NCBI GenBank assembly: GCA_037039685.1
Contig: JAWNGF010000002.1
Location: 4,898,001 to 4,962,000 of the forward strand
From: Ceratobasidium sp. AG-K
Taxonomy: Eukaryota; Basidiomycota; Agaricomycetes; Cantharellales; Ceratobasidiaceae
DNA: 64,000 nucleotides
Direction: 5' to 3'
The notes below the pieces were generated by a model. The model was given only the letters and a program-made list of their open reading frames with translations, did not search any database and was not told where the DNA came from. The translations under genes were made by a program, and so were the position numbers. Positions 1 through 10,432 of the stretch are shown in pieces. Positions within the stretch are counted from its first letter, which is position 1, and each line of letters starts with the position of its first letter.

Positions 1-752
1 GAGTTAGCAGAGCCCAACGTCAAGGTAGATCCACTGACTCCTTCCCCCATGAGCTCAAGCGCAACTACAAAAATTCTATATTAAGCACAGGGAAGACCAA
101 TAGTTCAGAGCAACACTCACCATGCTCCTCATCCATTATTAGAGAGTCAGCAGGTTTGGGATTTACCTTCTCAAACAAGTTGATATTGGTTATTGTATAT
201 CCATTTGTATGAATCAACTGGGTAAACATGCTCTCCAACAAGTTGGACATGTCAGGCCCAGTATGGCTAAGGTCAAAGACACTAGTCACCCCCACACCTC
301 CTTGCCATGCATGTACTCTTTTTGGGTTAAAGTCCCAGACCCAATAATTGTAGCTCTGTTCCCCCCTCTCTGAGAATGCTGCCATTTGGTGCCTGTGCAA
401 ATGGTCCTGGTAAAAACTGCCCTGTGTGGACAAGGAGAGCCAGATTGCATGGTGGCCCCATGCTTCCTAGGGGATCTTGACCGGTTGATCTTGGTTATAG
501 TTTACTCCAGCCAAAAGGCTCAATATTGCTTGGAACAAAATTAGCAATACACTGTGGCTATAATTGTATTGCCTATCCAACATTGTGACATAGATACACA
601 GAAAATCATTGTTGGGGGGTCTCTCAAAGATTTTTGGCACCTGGGAGGGCAGAGAGGCTGTAGCCAGTACTGAAGGATTGCCTAAGCAGAGAGAAGAAAA
701 CATGTGGCTAGGATGATATCTTGGAAGGATGAACTGTGCAACACATCAAGTG

Positions 753-1211
753 TGTCGTGAGCCTTGCTCACTCCATCGGACTTGTCTGCGTCTCGTCCTG
801 TCTCGTGGCTTTGTACGTTACTTTCTGTTTCCCTTTTCCCGCCATGTTGCCACCTCCTTGTGGTTTTCCTGCTACTTTGTGTAACGCGCCTGTGCTTTGT
901 ACGAGTCATGTCTGTTCATACAGCATGACTCACATGGACACTCCTGACTGGTTGACTGTTATGACTCTTGTGGCTGCGCCCTATATGACTCGGCCTTGTC
1001 TTGAATATATATAGAGGACCAACAAGCCTGGTAACCCCAGCTTGTTTTGCCTCGTCAAAACATCCCCTTTGAGTGACACTTTGAACCACCCCTACCCTTA
1101 AGAACCTACAGACACTTAAGTGTGTTGCGGTTCAAGAGGTCGCTTAGGTCTTAGTGCCGTCCACTCTCCATTGCGGCTTGTCTCATAGCCACCAAGAAGA
1201 AGCTTACAACA
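753..1211 (+). repeat. 5' LTR of element A (459 bp)
   Basis: The LTR runs TG...CA. The promoter is visible as TATATATA at 1006-1013, and the predicted RNA start lies at AGCTTGTTTTG, 1039 onward, 33 bases after the TATA start. U3 has four TGACTC/GAGTCA sites at 903-908, 926-932, 962-967 and 986-991, which resemble binding sites of Gcn4/AP-1 type bZIP factors (inference). It ends CTTACAACA, where the partner LTR ends CTTACGACA. Confidence 0.93.
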
Positions 1212-1213
1212 TT

Positions 1214-1225
1214 ACAAAACAAGCT
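1214..1225 (+). other. Self-primer binding site of element A
   Basis: ACAAAACAAGCT, two bases after the 5' LTR. It is the reverse complement of AGCTTGTTTTGT at the predicted transcript start inside the LTR (the 5' LTR copy at 1039 has one late change, the 3' copy is perfect). This matches the Tf1/sushi mode of self-priming rather than tRNA priming. Confidence 0.75.
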
Positions 1226-1927
1226 TATCAACCATGTCCATCCAGGAGGACGTAGGATCATGCCTCTCAATGCCACTGTCAACAAGGAGGGGACCAAGCA
1301 GGGCTGCAAGACCCACGAGTTCTCTGAACAAACGAGACATTGCACAAGCACGGGCTGGAGGACCAGCAAGGTCTTGTCCACAGAGTCAAGCCTCTATGCC
1401 TGGAACATTCAATGCCAAAAACGCTTCGGTCATCCAAGAAGAAGCTACGATTGTCAATAGGGAACCAGGAGATATCACCAAGGATCCCACACCAGCCACG
1501 ATTCGAATCCCTATTTCTAACGCAAGTCCTGGACCCTTGCGTCCACTATGGCCCACAGCATTCAGAAGACAATTCTTTTCTCCGCAGCCTGAAGCTCATG
1601 GAGGCATATCCCTTGTTCCCATCAGACCCCCACCCACACCACACATTCCACATGCTCCGCAAATTCCCCAGATCGGAGGTACTATCACCAATGCCGGTCC
1701 AATCCCAATAAGCTCCCAAGCTGTGACACCTGTAAACCCTGCACCACCATATGTACCACAAGGCTATTCCCAGCAACCAACAACTGAGAACCAAGACGTA
1801 CCTGGGAATCTCAGTTCAAGTTCCAGCTCCAGCAGTAGAACCGTGATTGGCAATCTTGATGATCTTGATGATCTGCACCTTAGAAGACACAATGCACTCT
1901 TAAGGGTCATCAACAGAATGAGAATAG

Positions 1928-2382
1928 TGTCGTAAGCTTCTTCTTGGTGGCTATGAGACAAGCCGCGATGGAGAGTGGACGGCACTAAGACCTCAGTGAC
2001 CTCTTGAACCGCAACACACTTAAGCGTCTGTAGGCTCTTGAGGGTAGGGGTGGTTCTAAGTGTCACTCAGAGGGGATGTTTTGACGAGACAAAACAAGCT
2101 GGGGTTACCAGGCTTGTTGGTCCTCTATATATATTCAAAAGGTGGCTGAGTCAAACAAAGCGCAGCCACATGAGTCAAGCAAGTCTACCAATCAGGAGTG
2201 TCCATGTGAGTCATGCTGTATGAACAGACATGACTCGTGCAAGGCACAGCCGCATTACACAATGTAACACATAACCACAAGAAGGTGGCAACGCAGCAAA
2301 CGGAAACGGAAACACAACACAAAGAAGAGGACAGGCGGGCGAGACAACAGGCGAGTCCGATGGAGTGAGCTGGCTCACGACA
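1928..2382 (-). repeat. 3' LTR of element B (455 bp)
   Basis: Near-identical to 8693-9147. The differences seen are two adjacent sites near 2145 (GGCTGAG versus GGCCAAG) and one CpG change near 2253. The element's purine tract adjoins at 2383. Confidence 0.94.
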
Positions 2383-2423
2383 TTACTCCCCCCTATGAGT
2401 CCATTTGGGGGACCTGAATGGAC

Positions 2424-3188
2424 TTACTGCACCGTGCAGTCCTTCCCTTTCCTCAGCATACATTCTTCAAGCCCTTCATCTTCCTCTAGGGTCAGGTCGA
2501 TGGGATTGAACACGGTGTTCCCCGGTTCGTCCAAGAACTTCTCCCATTCTTCCCAGGTCTCCTCCTTCGTCCAGTCCGCCTTGGCCCAGTCCAGAACCCT
2601 CTTCTGGGCCTCCACAAATTCTCCATCCCACTGACGTACATCGGGCTCTGCCTCCTTCCATGCCGACACGTCAGCCTCCTCCTTCTTCCACCAGTAAGGT
2701 TCCCAGTCAATCTTCTCCTTCTGGTATCGGCCCCTCTCCATCCTCCAGTTGCTCAGGTCCTGTTCGTAGTTGGCGTCCCAGGCATCATTCCATCTTGGTC
2801 AGAGCGTTGGCTGCCTTCCGTCGTAACCTGGTACCCACTCGCTTGAGTATGCTCCTTCTTGTCCCCATTCAACCACCCCGAGCATGTGGGTGGAGAGGAG
2901 CACGACCTCCGAGACCTGGAATGCGGCGCACCCCCGGCAGACGTATATGTCCTTTCGTAGGAGCTGCATGCGTGTCGGCCATTTTTTCCCGACCCACTGG
3001 AATTCCCCCAGGTCTGAGTGGAGGATGTCGTCCGAGGCCCTGAAGTGCATTCTGCCCGAGCTTTGTTGTGACCTCTTGAAGACGTAGAGGGCGGCTCCGG
3101 AGTCAAGGACCCTTGCCGTGGCAAAGGCAGGTCCTTCGAGGATGCGGGTGAGGTTGTTGGCAATGGTGGAGCGGGTGACAGCAGGCAT
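2424..3188 (-). pseudogene. ORF3 of element B, one CGA-to-TGA stop
   Basis: 765 nt like the copies in A and C. A TGA at 2799-2801 stands where C has arginine (CGA). The parts before and after are in one frame and align throughout, including DILHSDLGEF, GKKWPTR, CRGC and the tryptophan-rich C-terminal half. Compared with C, I count about 7 conservative differences in the first 63 residues. Confidence 0.8.
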
Positions 3189-6100
3189 TGCAGAGGGCAA
3201 AAAAGGTTTAAAGCGTGGAGTTGGTGGTGTTTCTTGGAGTAGTGGCAAGTTTTGCAAGTGACACTACTCGTTTCACCCCTTCTGCCTTTTATCTTCCCTG
3301 GAGCGTAGTTAGATGGCGTGGGAGCTTCGGGGTGTCGGCGTAGAAGGTCCTTGATGATCTTTGAAAGGTGACCAAAATCTTCCGCCCTTTGTTCTGTGTC
3401 TTCTTCACTTCCATAACCCTTCCATCTGACCCTGTAAAAAAGACCGTCCTTTGTCTCCTTCCAGTCCAAAATTTTCTCTACTTCATATTCCTCTTCCCCT
3501 TCTTCTGTTATGATCGGCGGTGGTCGGGGTTGGTTTCGGCTGAATTCTGTGTCTTCCTTGTAAGGGCTGAGCAAATCAATGTGAAAAACAGGGTGCACCC
3601 TCATTGTTGCCGGCACATCGAGCTCATAAGCGTGTGACCCTATTTTTCGCTTTACAACAAATGGCCCGTGCTTTTTGTTTTCTAGTTTCTTCGATGGCCT
3701 TTTTGTTTGAATGTTCTTTCCCAGCAGCCATACTAGATCTCCCTCTTGGTACTCATTTCTTGGCTCTTCCTCTGGGAGCTTTTGGGTTTCCATTGACGCG
3801 ATTGCTTCGTCGTGGATCCTACGCCATTTTTCTGTGATATTGTTCGCTTCTGGAACCGCAGACTCTTCTGCCGAGATGTTCCACAGTGGTTCCCTCCCGT
3901 AGACAATTTCAAAAGGGGAACTACCCGTTACGCGGTGTTTCTGTAGATTATAGCTGAATTCCGCAATCGGTAATAAGTCCGCCCAATCATCCTGTTGGTA
4001 GTTGACGAACGATCGTAGCCAGCCTTCCATCCATTGATTGATTCTCTCCGTTATTCCATCTGTTTGGGGGTGGTAGGCAGTACTGAAACCTGGGCTAGTT
4101 CCAATTTTCTCATAAATGGCCTTCATAAGTTTGGAATTGAAAGTAGTCCCTCGGTCTGAGATCGTGCTCTTTGGAAAACCGTGCAGTTTCCAAACATTTG
4201 TGACGAAAAGATTTGCAAGGTCGCTTGCTGTGTGAGATTCTTTGCAGGGTATGAAGTGTGCCATCCTTGAGAATCGGTCTACCACTACTAAGATGCTATC
4301 TGATCCTCTGGATTTTGGTAATTTCACTACGAAGTCGAACGCTATGTCTTCCCACGGTCCTTTTGGAATTTCCAGAGGTTTGACCGGAACTATCAACTTT
4401 GATCCCTTTGTCCGTTGGCAAGTTTCACAGGATTCCACATATCTGTTTACGCTTTGCTTCATTCCCGGCCAGAAGTATCTTCTCGATATTAGTTCCAGTG
4501 TTCTAGCTTGTCCTTGATGTCCTGCGATTTTTGAGTCGTGGTGAACTTGCATGATGGCCAGCCTGGCTTCTTTATCTTCTGGCACGTAAATCCTTCCCTT
4601 GAACCATAAAAGTCCCTCTTTGAAATCGTAACCCTTAGCACTGTGTTGTAGGGTTTTTGGTAACGTTTCCCTCGATTTGCAGATTTGTTTGATTTGTGCC
4701 AACCCTTCGTCTGTTTCCTGTGCCTCCTTGATGGTTTCTATAATGTCCGTGTCTATTTGTCCCACAAACCCCTTGAACCTTTCAACAGATATCATAACTT
4801 GTTCAGGCGTGGGGGTATCTTCATGGTCTGATCGCCTAGACAATAGGTCCGGTTTAGATGACAGGATTCCAGGGCGGTATATGATGTCAAAGTTATAGGA
4901 AGCAAGCAATTGGTGCCATCTTGCGTGTCGACGGTTGAAAGTTCTTGCTTCCTTCCAGAACTGTAGATTTCTATGATCGGTGTAGATGGTGATAGGGTCC
5001 TTTGTTCCTTCGAGGTATAGTCTCCAATGTGTTAAAGATTCTATAATAGCCATAAGTTCCTTATTGTGGACGTCGTAGTTGAGCTGAGCCTCGTTGAAAG
5101 ATTTTGACATAAAAGCAATAGGGTGTAGGTAGCCATCATCTTGCCTTTGCGACAGGATTGCTCCCATTGCTACTCCACTTGCGTCTGTTTCCAAGAAGAA
5201 GGGTTTGTCAGGGTTCGGATGGCGTAGAGTGGGTTCCTTGCTGATTTCCGCTTTTAGGGCTTCAAAAGCTTCCTGCTGATCGTTTCCCCATTCCCATTTG
5301 TTCTCCTTTCTTGTTAAGGTTGTCAGGGGTTTTGCTAATCAGCTGAAATTTGGTACGAATCTTCGGTAGAAATTTGCAAATCCTAGGAATGCTTGGACCT
5401 GTTTGACTGTTTTTGGTTCCTTCCACTCCTTTATTGCCTTGACCTTTTCTTCCTCCATTGAGATGCCCGAATCGCTGATTCCAAGTCCAGTATACGTTAA
5501 TTTGGTGACAAAGAATTCGCATTTTGGAAGCTTTGCAAAAAGATTTTCCTCCAGTAAGATCTTTAGTACTTTTCTGACATCCACGGTATGTTGGCTTCTG
5601 TCCTTGGAGAAGACTAGGATGTCGTCAATGTATACAATGACGCATACATCGATAAGATCATGGAAAATGTGATTCATATATCTTTGGAAAATGGCGGGCG
5701 CGTTTTTTAGACCAAAAGGCATGACGACGTATTCGAAGAGTCCTTCCTTTGTTCTAAAAGCTGTCTTCCATTCGTCGCCTTCTCTGATTCTGATATTGTT
5801 GAAACCCATGCGTAGATCAATCTTGGAGAAAATTTTCGCGTCCTTGATTTTATCCAGGAGGTCTTCCATTAGGGGCATTGGGAATCTGTCGTCCTTTGTA
5901 ATGGCGTTAACCCCTCTGAGGTCTTGAACAAGTCGTAACTGGCGAACTGCTCCCGGATTTTTTGGATCGATCGGTTTTTTAACAAAGAAACAAGGTGATG
6001 CAATGGGTGATTTGCTTGGTCGGATCTTTCCTGCTGCGATTTCTTCATCCAGGTATTCTCTTAGTGCAATTGATTCTGCTGGAGAGAGTGGGATTGGTCT

Positions 6101-6694
6101 GGCCGGTTTTGGAAGTTCAGCTCCTTCCTTGAAATCGATGGCGCAGTCGTAAGGTCGATGATCTGGGATTCTTTTGAATTTCTCTTCACTGAAGACGTCA
6201 GCAAATTCCTTGAATTCTTCGGGTAGGTCGTCTATTGAGCCCGTTCTTGCTTGGATGGGTTCTGGCCGCCATGATATGTGCTTTGTTTTCCAATCGATGA
6301 CCGGGTTAGCTTCCTCTAACCATTCCAGTCCAAGGATAAGTTTGGTTTCCCCAGTAGGCATAGCAAAGAAGATTTGTTTGAAGGTTCTTCCCTCCACGTC
6401 TAGCTCCAGCTTAGCTTTGAAGCGTATTTGGTGGGAGAGCTCCTTCCCCTGGATACCGATTACTTTTCTCGGAGTGGGAAGTTCCATGAGTGGGATATTG
6501 TTGGATCGAGCCCAAGAGATGTCCAAGAAGTTCCTTGATGCTCCAGAATCAATGAGGGTTGGGGTAGGTTCTGTGATTCCGGCAACGTTTGCGTAAACAA
6601 TGGTTGACTCATTTGTTGCTCTAAAGTACATTGTTTCCGTTGCCGGTTTTTTGGTCTCTCCACACACAGTTAGAGGGAGACCCCTTCTTTTCCC
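2753..6694 (-). pseudogene. pol of element B, one nonsense codon
   Basis: The -1 frame relative to gag, open from the slippery heptamer. Protease DSGASRNF; RT with intact YIDDILVF; RNase H ETDASG; integrase HHCC finger and D,D,E core (VVVDRFSRM, SDRGTTFN, TDGITERINQ); chromodomain EYEVEKILDW...RVRWKGYG. The only break is TGA at 5339-5341, between RT and RNase H, in place of a glycine codon of element A. The frame runs on through ORF3 to 2753 and its tail there is poorly conserved. Confidence 0.92.
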
Positions 6695-8670
6695 AAGTCT
6701 TCCATAATTGTTGCCTCCCTTCCTTTAACGCTGGGTTCCGTCGTTATCCATTCCTTGGACGGACATTTGAATGAACGGTGTCCTTCCTGTCCGCACTTCA
6801 AGCAGCGGTTACTTGCTATCCTTGCTTTGTATACTTCGTCGGGTAGCCGCTTTGTAGAGGACTGTCCGCTAGTGGTTGGTTGGGCTGCTTTCTTCCCTGT
6901 AGAGGTTTTGATTTGTTGCAATTTCTGGTCGATAGAGATTGCGATTGAGATCCATCGGTCAAGGGAAAGTTCTCGTTCTGATCCATCTTCATTGATTAGG
7001 GTTATTTCAAAACGAGCTAGTTCGGTTTTGACTTCAGATTTCAATCCTTCCTTGAATTGGTTGATCAGAGCTTCCTGTCCCCAGTTTACGTCTACCAGAA
7101 GGTATCGGAATTCCGATGCATAGTTTGCTACCAAGTTGGTCTGTTTGCATTTGCGAATGTCTGATTCGGCTTTGGCTTTCTTGTTAGGGTCGCTGAACTG
7201 TTCCATGAAGTGTGCCTTGAAGCTTTCCCACGAGGTGAGGTTTTGGTTGTTTTCTCCTTGGTTAAGCGATCGTAAGAGCACTTGTGCCCAGTGAGTGGCG
7301 GCTTTGCTCTCGGATTTGAAATTTGCTAGGGCTTTGCGGATCCTTTCCTCATTGGAAGTGTATTGATCACCTAGGCGCACAAAGTAGCTCTCCATTTGTG
7401 TGATGAACATTTCGGCACCTTCTCCTTTCTTTCCGTCAAAGGCTTCTGGACGGGTCACCTTGGGACGACGTGGTCCGCTACCGATGTTTGGGTTCTCGGT
7501 CAGTCGTTGGATTCTTAATTCTAATTCATCGATCCTGGTAGATTCCGCGTCTGGATGTGGTGGGGAATTTGATCGCCTGGAGGGAATCCCGTGCAGGGAT
7601 GCTTCGTCCATTTCTTCTTGCATGTTGTTGATAGTTTCCTGGACTTCCATGATTTTGGCAGTAAAAGAGGTTCCTTCCTGTCGTAAGTTTTCTAGTCCCT
7701 GTGTTACTGCCTCGTTCCACTCGAGTTGTCCTTGTCTGGTAGTGTTGAGTTCTTCGCGTACATTGTTCACTAGTCCCTGAGTGTTGGTAACCTCATTTCA
7801 AAGGCGGGTTACGTCTTGGCCAACTAGGAAGGAATTATGTTCGCCATTTCTTGCGGAGTTCAGGATGTCCGTCAAGGTGCCTGGTAGGGTGTTGATGGAA
7901 TCGTTAAAGATTTGCTGGTTGTTTGCTAGTACTTGTGTGGCTTGTTCTAAGCCGCTAAGCCTTCAATCTATAGTGACTCTCATTCCGTCTATAACCCTAA
8001 GGGTGGCGTTGTGTCTTCCTTCTAGAAGGTCGTCCAGGTCGTCTAGATTACTGATTACAGTCCTGCTGCTAGAGCTGGAACTTGAACTCGAGCTTCCTGG
8101 ATCGCCGGTGCTTTGTTGTACCGGGGCCAATTGTCCGGAGTAACCCTGTGGGACATATGGTGGTGCTGGAATCGCTGGTGTGACTGGCTGGGAAGCCACT
8201 GGAATTGGTCCTGCGTTGGTGATGGTTCCTCCAATTTGGGGGACCGTAGGAACATTGGGAATGTGTGGTGTAGGAGGAGGTCTAATGGGAACAAGTGACA
8301 CGCCCCCATGAGCTTCAGGTTGGGGAGAAAAGAACTGTCTCCTAGTCCCTAGTGGCCACAAGGGACGTGATGGTCCTGGACTTCCAGTTGGAATGCGGAT
8401 CGCAGCTGGAGTGGGGTCATTCGTGAGATCTCCTGGTTCCCTATTCGTGATAGTGGGTTCTTCCTCTTGTACAGTTGTCATGTCGGCGATGCCAAAAGCT
8501 CCTGGCATTGAAGTTTGGCTTTGGGAGCGTGATCGGGCAGGGCCTCCCACTTGAATTTGAGCGATATCTTGTTCGTTTAGTGACCCTGTGGGCCTTGCTG
8601 CCCGACTGGGTCCTCTTCTTGCTGATATAGTGGATGAGGGACGTGATCCTCCATCTTCTTGAATAGACAT
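6670..8670 (-). pseudogene. gag of element B, two in-frame stops
   Basis: A single frame from ATG 8670 to TAA 6670-6672, interrupted by TGA at 7963-7965 and 7798-7800, both where related copies have arginine or a codon one step from CGA. The order is a low-complexity N-terminus, a coiled-coil stretch, a capsid-like domain (VTRPEAFDGKKGEGAEMFI and on), and a CCHC zinc knuckle with spacing CLKCGQEGHRSFKC near 6780. The end carries the GGGAAAA heptamer (6688-6694 on the plus strand reads TTTTCCC). Confidence 0.9.
6688..6694 (-). other. Slippery heptamer at gag/pol boundary of B
   Basis: Minus-strand GGGAAAA, in phase as G GGA AAA with gag and 27 nt ahead of the same pol codons as in A and C. 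Confidence 0.67.
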
Positions 8671-8678
8671 GTTTGTTA

Positions 8679-8690
8679 AGCTTGTTTTGT
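8679..8690 (-). other. Self-primer binding site of element B
   Basis: Minus strand ACAAAACAAGCT with two spacer bases to the LTR at 8693. Perfect 12-nt complement of the predicted 5' RNA end in its own LTRs. Confidence 0.78.
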
Positions 8691-8692
8691 AA

Positions 8693-9147
8693 TGTCGTAA
8701 GCTTCTTCTTGGTGGCTATGAGACAAGCCGCGATGGAGAGTGGACGGCACTAAGACCTCAGTGACCTCTTGAACCGCAACACACTTAAGCGTCTGTAGGC
8801 TCTTGAGGGTAGGGGTGGTTCTAAGTGTCACTCAGAGGGGATGTTTTGACGAGACAAAACAAGCTGGGGTTACCAGGCTTGTTGGTCCTCTATATATATT
8901 CAAAAGGTGGCCAAGTCAAACAAAGCGCAGCCACATGAGTCAAGCAAGTCTACCAATCAGGAGTGTCCATGTGAGTCATGCTGTATGAACAGACATGACT
9001 CGTGCAAGGCACAGCCGCGTTACACAATGTAACACATAACCACAAGAAGGTGGCAACGCAGCAAACGGAAACGGAAACACAACACAAAGAAGAGGACAGG
9101 CGGGCGAGACAACAGGCGAGTCCGATGGAGTGAGCTGGCTCACGACA
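8693..9147 (-). repeat. 5' LTR of element B (455 bp)
   Basis: Reads TGTCGTGAGCC to TTACGACA on the minus strand, with the TATA box and predicted RNA start sequence AGCTTGTTTTGT shared with the other family 1 LTRs. It is separated from the primer site at 8679-8690 by two bases. Confidence 0.94.
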
Positions 9148-10425
9148 AATAGTGATTGACAGAAGACTCAATGGGTTAGAACAAGCCACCCAAGTCCTAG
9201 CAAACAATCAGCAGATCTTCAACAATTCCATCAACACCCTTCAAGGAACCCTAACGGATATCCTCAATGCCACAAGGAACAGCAAACATAACACTTTCCT
9301 AGTTGGACAAGACGTCACCCAACTTCGAAACGAAGTTACAAACACACAAGGACTTGTAAACAACGTACATGAAGAACTCAATACCACCAGGCAAGGACAA
9401 CTCGAATGGAATGAAGCTGTAACACAAGGCTTGGAAAACCTGCGACAAGAAGGAACCGCTAATACTATGCGAATCACCACGATACAAGAAGCTATCAACA
9501 ATCTTTGAGAAGAAATGGACAAAGCATCATTACATGCGGAAAATCCATCTAGACGATCAAATTCTCCATCACATCCTGAAGCCGAATCTACCTGAATTGA
9601 TGAATTGGAACTGAGGCTCCAACACCTCACAGAAAATTCTAACACCGGGGGGGGATCCTGTCATCCTAAGGTCACACGACCTGAACCCTTTGACGGAAAG
9701 AAGGGGGAAGGAGCCAAAATGTTCATCACACAGATGGAAAGTTATTTTGTTCAATTAGGCAATCAATACAACTCTCATGAAGAACGGATATGCGAAGCAC
9801 TTGCCAACTTCAGATCTGAGAACAAGGCAGCAACCCATTGGGCACAAGTATTACTATGATCACTAAACCAGGGAGAAAATAACGAAAACCTAGCCTCATG
9901 GGGAAACTTCAAAGCCCATTTCATGGAACAATTCAGCGACCCAAACAAGAAAGCTAAAGCCGAAGCCGATATCCGGAAATGCAAGCAGAACAATTCGGTA
10001 GCAAACTATGCTTTGGAATTCCGATATCTATTAGTCAATGTAAATTGGGGCCAGGAAGCTCTGATCAACCAATTCAAGGAAGGACTGAAGCCTGAAGTCA
10101 AAACCAAACTAGCCTGATTTGAGTTAACCCTAATTAACAAAGATGGAATGGAGCGGGAACTATCTCTGGACCAGTGGATCTCAATCGCAATCTCCATTGA
10201 CCAAAAACTACAATCCATCAAGAACACCACAGGATGAAAAACAACACCGGCATCCTCCAGCTCCACAAAGAGGCTTCCCAAGGACATATACAAGGCAAGA
10301 ATTTCATCAAAACGTTGCCTAAAATGCGGATTGGACAAGCACCTGCTAGCAAAATGCCCTGAAAAGGACTGGAAGAAGGAGGAACCTAACCTAAAGGGAA
10401 GGGAAGGGAAACTTGAACCAGAGTC

Positions 10426-10432
10426 GGGAAAA
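10426..10432 (+). other. Slippery heptamer at gag/pol boundary of A
   Basis: GGGAAAA read as G GGA AAA in the gag frame, 27 nt before the first codons of the protease frame. The -1 frame has no stop from here into pol. Confidence 0.65.

Larger units (their letters stand above)
1928..9147 (-). mobile_element. Ty3/gypsy chromovirus B (LTR family 1), nested in gag of A
   Basis: A 7220-bp element in reverse orientation, flanked by the duplication AATAG at 1923-1927 and 9148-9152. The two 455-bp LTRs differ at only about 3 positions, so this is a recent insertion, younger than its host A. The primer site is 8679-8690 and the purine tract lies at 2383-2394 on the plus strand (TTACTCCCCCCT). Gag, pol and ORF3 each remain one frame, broken by only two, one and one nonsense codons. 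It is rich in CpG compared with A and C. Confidence 0.96.

Noticed and set aside
2038..2223. Short ORF repeated at 8803 with near-identical sequence
   Set aside because: It lies within family 1 LTRs; repeated only because the LTR is repeated.
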